A stretch of 64,000 nucleotides of DNA from Kumtagia sp052180275 (GTDB lineage: Bacteria; Pseudomonadota; Alphaproteobacteria; Rhizobiales; Rhizobiaceae), in the NCBI RefSeq assembly GCF_052180275.1, contig NZ_CP197465.1:5704001-5768000 (forward strand), in the 5' to 3' direction. A program made the position numbers and the translations under genes. Of the stretch, positions 43,885-51,711 are shown piece by piece. Position 1 is the first letter of the stretch; each line of letters starts with the position of its first letter. The notes under the pieces are model-generated. The model was not told where the DNA came from. It ran no database searches and saw only the letters and a list, made by a program, of their open reading frames with translations.

Positions 43885-45060
43885 ATGCGCGCACTCACTT
43901 GGCACGGCAAACATGACATTCGTTGCGAGAGCGTGCCCGACCCCACCATTGAGTCGCCTACGGACGCGGTTATCAAGGTCACCTCCTGCGCCATCTGCGG
44001 CTCCGATCTCCACCTTTACAACGGTGTCATCCCTGACATGCACAGCGGCGATGTGCTCGGCCACGAAAACATGGGAGAGGTTGTCGAAGTTGGGTCAGAC
44101 GTCTCCAACCTGAAAGTCGGCGACCGCGTTGTGGTGCCCTTCGTTATCGCCTGCGGCGAGTGCTTCTTCTGTAAGCGCGGCGCCTTCTCCGGCTGCGAGC
44201 GGTCCAATCCGCAAAAAAGCAAGGAAAAGGCCGAGACGCTTTGGGGTCATTCGCCAGCCGGGCTGTTTGGCTATTCGCACCTTCTCGGCGGCTTCCCTGG
44301 CGGCCAGGCGGAATATCTTCGTGTTCCATACGCCGATGTCGGCCCGATCAAGGTGCCGGCAGGTCTGAGCGATGAACAGGTGTTGTTCCTCTCCGATATA
44401 TTCCCGACGGGCTACATGGCAGCAGACTTCTGCGACATCCAGCAGGGTGACACCATTGCTATCTGGGGCTGCGGACCTGTTGGACAGATGGCGCTCCGGA
44501 GCGCCTTCCTGCTCGGCGCAGAGCGCGTTATTGCCATCGACACGGTTCCGGAGCGCCTGGAACTGGCGCGGGCCGCCGGCGCCATTACGATCGATTTCCT
44601 CGATGAAGATGTCTACGACCGTATCCAGGAACTGACCAAAGGGCGCGGAGCAGATGCCTGCATCGATGCCGTCGGTACGGAGCCGCTCGCCAATTCCAGC
44701 TTCTACGCAATGGTTGATCGCGTAAAGGTCGCGACCTTTATGGGCACAGACCGGCCGCATGTTCTGCGTCAGGCAATCCACTGCGCCCGCAATTTCGGCA
44801 CGGTCTCCATTGTCGGCGTCTACGGCGGATTTCTCGACAAGATCCCGTTTGGATCCGCCATCAACCGGGGTCTGACGATGCGGATGGGGCAGACACCTGT
44901 GCAAGGATACCTGCCGAAGCTGCTGGCTCACATCGAGAACGGCGACATAGACCCGTCCTTCGTGATCACCCACACGGCGAGCCTCGAAGAAGGCCCCGAC
45001 CTCTACAAGATGTTCAACGATAAGAAGGACGGCTGCATCAAAGTCGTTCTCAAGCCCTGA
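43885..45060 (+). CDS. zinc-dependent alcohol dehydrogenase
   Basis: The 391-residue medium-chain dehydrogenase has the catalytic zinc region CAICGSDLHLYNG and GHENMGEVVEVG, structural zinc cysteines around CGECFFCKRGAFSGC, and the NAD-binding loop GCGPVGQMALRSAFLLGAER. It belongs to the formaldehyde-dehydrogenase-like group that oxidises alcohols or aldehydes; the substrate is not evident. AGAGG precedes the ATG at 43,885. An SDR gene and a thioredoxin-reductase-like gene follow on the same strand with gaps of 12 and 0 bp. Confidence 0.9.
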   Translation: MRALTWHGKHDIRCESVPDPTIESPTDAVIKVTSCAICGSDLHLYNGVIPDMHSGDVLGHENMGEVVEVGSDVSNLKVGDRVVVPFVIACGECFFCKRGAFSGCERSNPQKSKEKAETLWGHSPAGLFGYSHLLGGFPGGQAEYLRVPYADVGPIKVPAGLSDEQVLFLSDIFPTGYMAADFCDIQQGDTIAIWGCGPVGQMALRSAFLLGAERVIAIDTVPERLELARAAGAITIDFLDEDVYDRIQELTKGRGADACIDAVGTEPLANSSFYAMVDRVKVATFMGTDRPHVLRQAIHCARNFGTVSIVGVYGGFLDKIPFGSAINRGLTMRMGQTPVQGYLPKLLAHIENGDIDPSFVITHTASLEEGPDLYKMFNDKKDGCIKVVLKP

Positions 45061-45072
45061 CTGCGGAAATCC

Positions 45073-45866
45073 ATGTCTGAAACCTCACGCCCCCTCGCCA
45101 TCGTCACGGGTGCCTCGAGCGGCATTGGCCTCGAACTAGCCAAGCTCGCCGTAGACCAGGGATATGATCTGATCATCGCGGCCGACGAGCCGGAAATCCA
45201 CCAGGCCGCCGGGGCGATCGAGGCCAAGGGAGCCAAGGTTCGAGCCGTTCATGCTGATCTCGCTACACGGGGGGTGTCGACGAACTCTATGATGCCGCGC
45301 GAGAGTTGGGGCGTCCGGTCGAAATCCTGATCGCAAACGCCGGTCGCGGCCTTGGCCACGCATTCCTCGACCAGAATTTTGAGGAGGCAAGGCGCGTGGT
45401 CGACACCAACATCGTCGGCACGATTTATCTCGTGCAAAAGGTTGGGCGCGACATGAGGGAGGCCAACCGGGGCAAAATACTTCTGACTGGCTCGATCGCC
45501 GGTTTCATGCCGGGCTCGTTCCAGGCCGTCTATAACGGCACGAAGGCCTTCGTGAACAGTTTTGCGTTCGCGCTGCGTAATGAACCGAAGGACACGGACA
45601 TCACAGTGACCTGCCTGATGCCAGGCGCGACCGAAACGCGCTTCTTCGAGCGCGCCGATATGCTTGATACCAAGGTCGGCCAGCAGGAGAAAGACGATCC
45701 CGCCGATGTCGCCAAGACAGGTTGGGACGCCATGATGCGGGGCGATGGCGATATCGTCAGCGGAATGAAAAACAAAGTCCAGTCCGCCGTTGCCAACGTT
45801 ACGCCAGCGGGCGTGCTCGCAGAGCAGCATCGGAAGATGGCTGAGCCCGGTTCGGCTGACAAATAA
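45073..45866 (+). pseudogene. short-chain dehydrogenase/reductase, apparent frameshift in a G6 run
   Basis: The first frame gives the SDR NAD(P)-binding motif VTGASSGIGLELAKLAVDQG and VRAVHADLATR, then goes out at the G6 run 45,269-45,274. The next frame continues with DELYDAARELGRPVEILIAN, the catalytic region around YNGTKAFVNSFAFALRNEP (Tyr and Lys), and ends at 45,866. A seventh G would restore about 264 residues. It may be a slippage error in the sequence or a true indel. It lies between the alcohol dehydrogenase and a GTG-started reductase gene. Confidence 0.82.
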
Positions 45867-46811
45867 GTGAGTGAGCGCAATCCTCCAAAACTCAGCATAC
45901 CAGACGATCCGATCCACGACACGGTGTGCGACTGTCTTATAATCGGCGGCGGCCCAGCAGGCTTGACCGCCGCAACCTACCTCGGGCGGTTTCGTCGTCG
46001 GGTCATCGTTGTCGACGCCGGCGAAAGCCGCGCGAAGTGGATTCCCGTCAGTCACAACTGTCCTGGTTTTCCCGACGGTATCGCCGGGGTCGACCTGCTT
46101 GACCGCCTGCGGCAGCAGGCGCTGATGGGCAACGTTGACCTCGTCAGCGATACAGTGACGGCCCTCCGGCGCGACGGAGGTGACTTCGTCGCCACGGCTT
46201 CCTTTCCCATTCGGGCTCGCGCGGTGCTCATTGCCACCGGCATTGTTGATACGCTCCCTCCCATACCGGGTGTGACCGACATGATCGCAAGTGGTTCGCT
46301 GCGGCTATGCCCGATCTGCGACGCCTACGAGGTCATCGATAAACGCGTCGCGGTAATGGGCCCGGCAGACCAGGCGGCAAAGAAGGCCGTGTTCTTGCGG
46401 ACCTATTCGAGCGACGTCACTTTGCTCGTGACTGAGCCGATATCTGACCTTGACCCCACCTCGAGCGAATTGCTCAACGGGGCTGACGTTACTGTTGAAG
46501 AATGTCTCCCGGATTCGGTGAGCGCTGAGGGTCATGGAGCTCTTGTAAGTCTTCCTGATGGAAGAACGCTCTCATTCGACACGATCTACCCGGCCATGGG
46601 TTGCACGATGCGCTCAAGGCTCGCCACCGATCTTGGCGCAGCTTTCGACGAAGCCGAGAATCTCGTCACAGACTCGCACCAGCGCACGGGCATAGCCGGC
46701 CTCTATGTTGCAGGCGACGTCGTCGACGAAATCAACCAAATCGCGGTAGCCTTCGGGCATGCGGCGATCGCCGCCGTCGACATCCACAGCTATCTTGCGA
46801 CGACTGACTAA
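45867..46811 (+). CDS. thioredoxin-reductase-like FAD/NAD(P) oxidoreductase
   Basis: The 314-residue protein has the FAD-binding motif IIGGGPAGLTAATYLGRFRR, the redox-active CPICD (C-x2-C) near residue 150, and the C-terminal FAD motif GLYVAGDVVDEINQIAVAFG. It starts with GTG directly after the SDR stop, so translation is probably coupled. It resembles bacterial thioredoxin reductases of about 310 residues, but the partner is unknown; the NADPH motif region (GPADQAAKKA) is not the usual GGGxxA. It may reduce another disulfide protein. Confidence 0.85.
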   Translation: MSERNPPKLSIPDDPIHDTVCDCLIIGGGPAGLTAATYLGRFRRRVIVVDAGESRAKWIPVSHNCPGFPDGIAGVDLLDRLRQQALMGNVDLVSDTVTALRRDGGDFVATASFPIRARAVLIATGIVDTLPPIPGVTDMIASGSLRLCPICDAYEVIDKRVAVMGPADQAAKKAVFLRTYSSDVTLLVTEPISDLDPTSSELLNGADVTVEECLPDSVSAEGHGALVSLPDGRTLSFDTIYPAMGCTMRSRLATDLGAAFDEAENLVTDSHQRTGIAGLYVAGDVVDEINQIAVAFGHAAIAAVDIHSYLATTD

Positions 46812-46981
46812 CCGAACGCGCCTGTGCGGCTGAGCCGATTGCGGGTATACGGGACTCGGGCGTCGGCATGGCCGGTCCGCCTGTTTCGGGAACCTTTGAT
46901 CCGCTGCGCGCTTGTTGAGCATGCGCTTCACGACCTCGTGAATGGCAGCGTAGCGAACATGCGCACCAAAGGAAAACTCCC

Positions 46982-47479
46982 ATGGCAAAAGAAAAGACGC
47001 TGGAAGATCTCTTCCACGATACATTGAAAGACATTTATTACGCGGAAAGGAAGATCCTGAAAGCTCTTCCGAAGATGTCGCGCGCGGCTTCCTCACCGGA
47101 GCTCAAGGCGGCCTTCGAAAAGCATAAGGACGAGACTGAAGGACATGTCGAGCGCCTCCAGCAGGTGTTCGAACTGATGGGCAAGCGTCCTCAAGGCAAG
47201 ACATGCCCGGCGATCGACGGCATTCTCGAAGAGGGCGACGAAATCGCTGAGGAGTTCAAGGGCACGGCGGCGCTCGACGCTGGCCTGATCTCCGCGGCTC
47301 AGGCGGTCGAGCATTACGAGATCACCCGCTACGGCACGTTGAAGCGCTGGGCGGAAGTGCTCGGTATGAGCGATGCCGCCGCGCTGCTCGAGCAAACGCT
47401 TGGCGAGGAGTCGATGACGGACGAGGCGCTGACCGGCTTGGCGGATGCGTCCGTCAACGAGATGGCCAAGGCCGCCTGA
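46982..47479 (+). CDS. DUF892 (YciE-type) ferritin-like protein, copy 1
   Basis: The 165-residue protein is a four-helix DUF892 protein: TLEDLFHDTLKDIYYAERKI, then ELKAAFEKHKDETEGHVERL, QAVEHYEITRYGTL, with Glu/His residues fitting a di-iron site. Such proteins are made in stress and stationary phase; their reaction is unknown. The paralogue at 57,882 is clearly related (both share CPAIDGI and QAVEHYEITRYGTL). AAGGAAAA lies before the ATG. I found no clear stress promoter upstream. Confidence 0.88.
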   Translation: MAKEKTLEDLFHDTLKDIYYAERKILKALPKMSRAASSPELKAAFEKHKDETEGHVERLQQVFELMGKRPQGKTCPAIDGILEEGDEIAEEFKGTAALDAGLISAAQAVEHYEITRYGTLKRWAEVLGMSDAAALLEQTLGEESMTDEALTGLADASVNEMAKAA

Positions 47480-47484
47480 CTAAC

Positions 47485-47514
47485 ACAGCCACCCGCCAAC
47501 TATCGGGTGGCTGT
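47485..47514 (+). terminator. hairpin after DUF892 gene
   Basis: ACAGCCACCCG pairs with CGGGTGGCTGT around an 8-base loop just after the stop. The following bases are TCAACTTGT, so the T tract is weak. Confidence 0.65.
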
Positions 47515-47549
47515 TCAACTTGTATTCCTATTTTTGACAGGAGACCAAC

Positions 47550-47627
47550 ATGGGTCGCGGCATTCTGCTCTGGCTTCTCGGCATTCCAATACCGATCATC
47601 ATCCTCCTCGCGCTGTTCATGCGATAG
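47550..47627 (+). CDS. 25-residue membrane microprotein
   Basis: The frame encodes 25 residues (start MGRGILLWLLGIPIPIIILL), nearly all one hydrophobic helix with a PIP kink and a C-terminal Arg. ACAGGAGACCAAC before the ATG is a strong ribosome-binding site. It ends 9 bp before the ATG of the next membrane protein gene, so the two are likely co-translated. I recall almost identical short sequences in rhizobia, which supports a real gene. Function unknown; it may join or regulate the neighbouring membrane protein. Confidence 0.7.
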   Translation: MGRGILLWLLGIPIPIIILLALFMR

Positions 47628-47636
47628 GTGAACACC

Positions 47637-48557
47637 ATGGCTTCAACACTTTCGGCGACAGACGTCGCCGCCCCAGTGGAATCCTCCTCCTCGGCAGTCA
47701 GTTGGGGTCCAATCGTTGCCGGCGCTTTCGCTGCCGCAACGCTTACCTTTGTCCTCATGCTGCTCGGCTCCGGACTCGGACTAACGATGGTCTCTCCTTG
47801 GTCTGGCGAAAGCGCCAGCGTGACGACCTTCGCGGTCTCCACTGCGATTTGGCTCGTGATCGTGCAGTGGCTGTCGTCAGGCCTCGGCGGCTATCTCACC
47901 GGACGACTTCGCACCAAGTGGGTCGGTATCCACACGGACGAGACCTACTTCCGGGATACCGCGCATGGCTTCATGGCCTGGGCGCTCGCGACAATGCTGG
48001 TCGTTTTCGTGCTGGGCTCCGCGTTGTCTTCGGCGATCGGCACCGGCGTGCAGGCGGCTTCGACCGTTGCCTCGGGAGCCGCAATGGGAGCCTCCGCAGG
48101 TGCAGCTGCGAATGCTGGAGAAGGTGGCGGGGCTAATGCGACCTCCTATTTTGTGGACGCGTTGTTCCGGCCTAGCGATCCCGCGAGGCTCGCGGCGCCA
48201 GGCGCCGAGGGTGACGCGGCGGCTGCTGCCCAGGCCTCGCGCATTCTTGTTGCAAGTGCGGCTGCCGGCGAGGTTTCCGCGGACGACAAAACTTACCTTG
48301 GCCAACTCGTCGCGGCACGCACAGGCCTGTCCCAGGCGGATGCGACGGCACGGGTCGATGCGGTTCTCGCCCAAGTGGAGCAGGCAAAGGTTACCGCGCA
48401 GGAGGCTGCCGACACAGCACGAAAAGCCGGTGCAACCTTTGCCTTATTGGGTGCGCTCTCTCTCATAGTCGGCGCTTTCATCGCCAGTGCCGCCGCGGCC
48501 CTAGGCGGCAGGCAACGCGACGACGAAGAGACGCTCTACCTCACCGATCGACGCTGA
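47637..48557 (+). CDS. membrane protein of unknown function
   Basis: The 306-residue protein has an Ala-rich N-terminus, membrane helices near residues 25-45, 65-85 and 105-130, a long polar Ala/Gly-rich middle part (about 135-270, probably periplasmic or coiled), and a final helix near 270-295. It ends in a charged tail. I do not recognise a domain beyond general similarity to rhizobial membrane proteins. It follows the 25-residue microprotein by 9 bp; a GTG at 47,628 is an alternative start. A GC-rich hairpin follows the stop. Confidence 0.7.
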   Translation: MASTLSATDVAAPVESSSSAVSWGPIVAGAFAAATLTFVLMLLGSGLGLTMVSPWSGESASVTTFAVSTAIWLVIVQWLSSGLGGYLTGRLRTKWVGIHTDETYFRDTAHGFMAWALATMLVVFVLGSALSSAIGTGVQAASTVASGAAMGASAGAAANAGEGGGANATSYFVDALFRPSDPARLAAPGAEGDAAAAAQASRILVASAAAGEVSADDKTYLGQLVAARTGLSQADATARVDAVLAQVEQAKVTAQEAADTARKAGATFALLGALSLIVGAFIASAAAALGGRQRDDEETLYLTDRR

Positions 48558-48567
48558 CTTGCAGATC

Positions 48568-48589
48568 GGCCGGCCCGCAGGGGCCGGCC
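48568..48589 (+). terminator. GC-rich hairpin after membrane protein gene
   Basis: GGCCGGCCC pairs perfectly with GGGCCGGCC around GCAG, 11 bp after the stop. There is no T tract, so termination is only likely. Confidence 0.5.
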
Positions 48590-48711
48590 GGCCGACCTCC
48601 CACTACGTCAGTCTCTCCCTTGTTATTGTGCAGTGCAGCAACGATATTGCTGCGAGTGCGTTGCACACACGCCGTCCAATCCGGGGCGTCAAAAAAACAA
48701 GGACGGCCCAT

Positions 48712-49872
48712 TTGCGAAAAGTCTCCGATACGATCGCGCGCCTTGCGGCGTTGCGCGGGCTACAAAACACACATCCCACCTCCATCACATCCGCCGATCG
48801 CCTCTCCACCCTCGGAAAATTCGGCTCCAATCCCGGCGCGTTGCAGGCGCGATACTATCTGCCTGCTGACCTCCGGAACGGCGCGCCGCTCGTCGTCGTA
48901 CTGCACGGTTGCACCCAGAATGCCGCCGGCTACGACCATCACTCGGGATGGTCCCAACTCGCTGACGAGGCCGGTTTCGCGCTTCTCTATCCCGAGCAGC
49001 AACGCGCCAACAACCCGAACCTCTGCTTCAACTGGTTCCTGCCGGCAGACACTGCCCGCGATTACGGCGAAGTCTCTTCGATCCAGCAGATGATCGAGGC
49101 GATGGTCGTTACCCACGGCCTGGACCGAAAGCAGATATTTGTCACCGGTCTTTCGGCCGGAGGCGCCATGGCCGCAACGATGCTTGCTACTTATCCCGAA
49201 GTGTTCGCCGGCGGCGGCATCATTGCCGGGCTGCCCTTCGGATGCGCGACAACCGTTCCCGAAGCTTTCGATCGGATGCGCGGCCATGGCGGTCCCTCCG
49301 AGCAAGAACTGCAGCGGCTTGTGCGAAAAGCTTCCAAGCACAATGGGGAGTGGCCCAGGATTTCGATCTGGCAGGGCTCTGCCGATCACACTGTGGCGTC
49401 TGCCAACGCGGAGTCCATCGCTGCGCAGTGGCGCGGCGTGCACAAACTCGACCAGGCGCCGACGCATTCGACGAGCGAGCGCGGACGAAGCAGGCAAGTC
49501 TGGGCTGACGAAGCAGGCGAAGCGAAGATCGAGATCAATATGATTGCGGGCATGGGCCACGGTGCGCCCATCGGCAACGGCCTCGGCACGGCCGGGCCTT
49601 ACATGCTCGATGTAGGCATCTCGTCTACCCGTGAGATAGCGCGGTTCTGGGGTGTCGGTGATGCCGCTGACTCGAGCGGGGCAGCGAGGTCGAGGTCTGC
49701 CACGCCAAGGGGCGAGACGACACCATCAACATTTCAGCTTCGGGCCGCGTCTGAGGAACCTGCGAAGGCCAGGCCTGCGGAACCGCCTCGAAATGACATG
49801 CGGGGATCGCAAGCTGGAGCGGTAAAAAAGGCCATCGAGGACGCTCTGCGCGCCGCGGGCCTGCTGCCGTAG
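48712..49872 (+). CDS. PHB depolymerase family esterase
   Basis: The serine hydrolase of about 386 residues belongs to the extracellular PHB depolymerase / feruloyl esterase-like family. Motifs are the oxyanion segment VVVLHGCTQNAAGYDHHSGW, the nucleophile Ser in TGLSAGGAMAATML, and a catalytic His in AGMGHGAPIG. I chose a TTG at 48,712, preceded by AAGGA, since the family part begins there (KVSDTIARLAALRGLQ); the frame is open further upstream without similarity. No signal peptide is obvious, so it may act inside the cell. The C-terminal 90 residues are low-complexity. Confidence 0.82.
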   Translation: MRKVSDTIARLAALRGLQNTHPTSITSADRLSTLGKFGSNPGALQARYYLPADLRNGAPLVVVLHGCTQNAAGYDHHSGWSQLADEAGFALLYPEQQRANNPNLCFNWFLPADTARDYGEVSSIQQMIEAMVVTHGLDRKQIFVTGLSAGGAMAATMLATYPEVFAGGGIIAGLPFGCATTVPEAFDRMRGHGGPSEQELQRLVRKASKHNGEWPRISIWQGSADHTVASANAESIAAQWRGVHKLDQAPTHSTSERGRSRQVWADEAGEAKIEINMIAGMGHGAPIGNGLGTAGPYMLDVGISSTREIARFWGVGDAADSSGAARSRSATPRGETTPSTFQLRAASEEPAKARPAEPPRNDMRGSQAGAVKKAIEDALRAAGLLP

Positions 49873-49933
49873 GAGCGCGCAAACCTCCAAGGTTCAGGGG
49901 GCACGGCTAAACGCAGCACAGGCCTTCAATCAA

Positions 49934-49959
49934 GGAACGCGGTAGGCTTTGCAATGGTT
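49934..49959 (+). promoter_or_regulatory. general-stress-type promoter
   Basis: GGAAC-N17-GGTT differs from the EcfG-type consensus in the first -10 base. It ends 25 bp before the ATG at 49,984. Confidence 0.45.
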
Positions 49960-49983
49960 GACTGCTGTCAGCGAGTATAAATC

Positions 49984-50289
49984 ATGCACCTGTTCCAGAT
50001 CCTTCTCCCCCGAGCCGACAACGCCGGTCAGCCTTTCGCGCGGGAAGATTTCAATCGAGTCAAGGAGGAACTGGCGGCTGATTTCAAGGGCGTTACCGCC
50101 TATTTGCAGGCCCCGGCAGAAGGTCTTTGGCGGGAAGGCGGTCAAACCGACAATGACGACATCATTATCTTCGAAGTGATGGCGGAAGAAATCGATCTGC
50201 ACGATTGGCGACGCCGACGCGCCGAGCTCGAATGCCGGTTCCGGCAAGACAAGGTCATCATCCGCTACATGCCCATGGCGCTCGTCTAG
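49984..50289 (+). CDS. conserved hypothetical protein
   Basis: The 101-residue soluble protein (start MHLFQILLPRADNAGQPFAR) has DFNRVKEELAADFKGVTAYL, then DDIIIFEVMAEEIDLHDWRR and ends with IIRYMPMALV. Strand-helix alternation suggests a compact ferredoxin-like fold. I recall similar rhizobial proteins of unknown function. A possible stress promoter precedes it. The KTSC protein gene follows 14 bp downstream, suggesting an operon. Confidence 0.7.
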   Translation: MHLFQILLPRADNAGQPFAREDFNRVKEELAADFKGVTAYLQAPAEGLWREGGQTDNDDIIIFEVMAEEIDLHDWRRRRAELECRFRQDKVIIRYMPMALV

Positions 50290-50303
50290 TCTAGGGCGAC
50301 TCC

Positions 50304-50510
50304 ATGCCTTCGACCTCGATCCGCAAGTGCGAATACGATCCCGAGAGGGAGGTTCTGTCCGTGTGGTTCGTTGCGAGCGGCAAGCGCTATGACTACGAAG
50401 GTGTTCCTGCGGAGGTCTATGCCGCATTCAGAGCCGCCTTCGCAAAAGGCCGCTTCTTCAATGAGCACATCCGGGAACGCTTTCGTTACCACCTGAACCC
50501 GGAGGAGTAG
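50304..50510 (+). CDS. KTSC-domain protein
   Basis: The 68-residue protein fits the KTSC domain: an N-terminal SIRKCEYDPEREVLSVWFVA strand pair, then YDYEGVPAEVYAAF and a GRFFNEHIRERFRYH end. KTSC domains occur in small stand-alone proteins and at the end of lysyl-tRNA synthetases; the function is unknown. It follows the hypothetical gene closely on the same strand. Confidence 0.85.
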   Translation: MPSTSIRKCEYDPEREVLSVWFVASGKRYDYEGVPAEVYAAFRAAFAKGRFFNEHIRERFRYHLNPEE

Positions 50511-50529
50511 AGGACGCGCGGCGCCGGGA

Positions 50530-51168
50530 CTAAGCGCCCGTCTCGGAATTCGCCGCCCCAGCAGGCTTCGATTCCGGAGAGCCCTTGTGTCTCAGAAAAA
50601 TCGATAAGAGGACCAGCACTGCGGTCGACATGAATTCGGACTGCCAATTCTGGAAGGATTCGAACCATAGGTTGGCATCCATGAGGTAACTGGCAAGCGA
50701 TTCTTCCTCTCCGCCGTGCCGAAGCGCTTCCGCGTTGGCGGCCGCCAGGCTCGCCCACCAATGAAAGGCAAAGGAGACGACGAACAACACGGCCAGCGCT
50801 ATGCCCAAGGAGTAGGAATAGAGCCATGAGAGTACCGGGTCCCGCCTCCGGGTCGTAGCCGGTAATTCATCGTCAGGTCGGTCTGGATCGTCGGGATCGC
50901 GAGATTCGGCCGAGCCACGCTGGAACAGAATCGCGGTAAGCATGACGTAGGCCGACATCTGCAGAAATTCGCTCTCCCAGTTCTCGAAAAGGGCCGATAG
51001 GAAATCGCCGCTCATCAGATACGCTAGCAGGCCGATTGCTGGAGAGCCGTGGTGCTGAAGCTCTTCATTGTAGGCGGAATGACCGGACCAGATCATTCCC
51101 AGCCCGCTGAACAGGAACAGAGCCACCAGCGCAATCGTGAGGCCATTGTCCCGAACGAACGTTTTCAC
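50530..51168 (-). CDS. DUF6766-like membrane protein
   Basis: The 212-residue protein starts MKTFVRDNGLTIALVALFLF and has membrane helices near residues 10-28, 42-60, 66-85, 120-145 and 180-198. The repeated pattern FENWESEFLQMSAYVMLTAI and FQNWQSEFMSTAVLVLLSIF indicates an internal duplication. This is the DUF6766 family, common in stress regions of rhizobia and of unknown function. It starts 3 bp after the stop of the gene before it on the minus strand. Confidence 0.8.
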   Translation of the reverse strand: MKTFVRDNGLTIALVALFLFSGLGMIWSGHSAYNEELQHHGSPAIGLLAYLMSGDFLSALFENWESEFLQMSAYVMLTAILFQRGSAESRDPDDPDRPDDELPATTRRRDPVLSWLYSYSLGIALAVLFVVSFAFHWWASLAAANAEALRHGGEEESLASYLMDANLWFESFQNWQSEFMSTAVLVLLSIFLRHKGSPESKPAGAANSETGA

Positions 51169-51171
51169 GGA

Positions 51172-51681
51172 TCATTGCCTCAACTGGCGGGCAGCTTCAG
51201 CCTCTTGAACGTCGATCGCGCACAGCAATTCGCCACTGTCGTTGCGCACTCGCACAAGCCACCCTGTCAAAGCGTCGGTACCCGGCTCTAGGTCCACCAA
51301 AAGATCGATTGCGCAGCGAATCGCCTCCTCACGCGCCGCGTCGAAGCTCGGCATACTCGACGGCGGCACCTGCCGGCTGCCTTCGCCGTCACGATACTCG
51401 AAGATGTAGATCCCCTCGTTTCCATCGGTGGCCGCCGTGATGGCGACTTCGTCAAAATTGCCGTTGCTTCGCGTGTCGTAATCGTTGGCCGCCAGGCCGA
51501 AAGTAGCGGTTTGCACCAGGATTGCGCGTGCTCGATCAAGAGCTGCGTCGTCGCTTCCAGATTCGACGCTGGCCATGTCGACAGTCACGCAGTCCCCGCC
51601 TTCTCCGCAAAAGAGAACCCGCAGGACAGGCTCTCCGGTCAACGCGGTCGCACGAGAGACATCAGTTCGAACAATTTGCAT
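51172..51681 (-). CDS. hypothetical protein with DUF6894-like C-terminal part
   Basis: The 169-residue protein starts at the ATG at 51,681 (MQIVRTDVSRATALTGEPVL), with CTCCG-rich DNA (GGAG on the minus strand) shortly upstream. The C-terminal half (about residues 110-165, SFDAAREEAIRCAIDLLVDL and VRVRNDSGELLCAIDVQEAE) resembles the small DUF6894 family; the N-terminal half is not recognised. It ends 3 bp before the DUF6766 gene, so they are co-transcribed. It lies just downstream of katE on the same strand. Confidence 0.65.
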   Translation of the reverse strand: MQIVRTDVSRATALTGEPVLRVLFCGEGGDCVTVDMASVESGSDDAALDRARAILVQTATFGLAANDYDTRSNGNFDEVAITAATDGNEGIYIFEYRDGEGSRQVPPSSMPSFDAAREEAIRCAIDLLVDLEPGTDALTGWLVRVRNDSGELLCAIDVQEAEAARQLRQ

Positions 51682-51711
51682 TCGGCACTCCTCCGAGAGT
51701 ATTCGCACCGG

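Noticed and set aside
46886..46912. GGAAC upstream of the first DUF892 gene as a general-stress promoter
   Set aside because: The nearest GTT is about 20 bases downstream, outside the allowed spacing.
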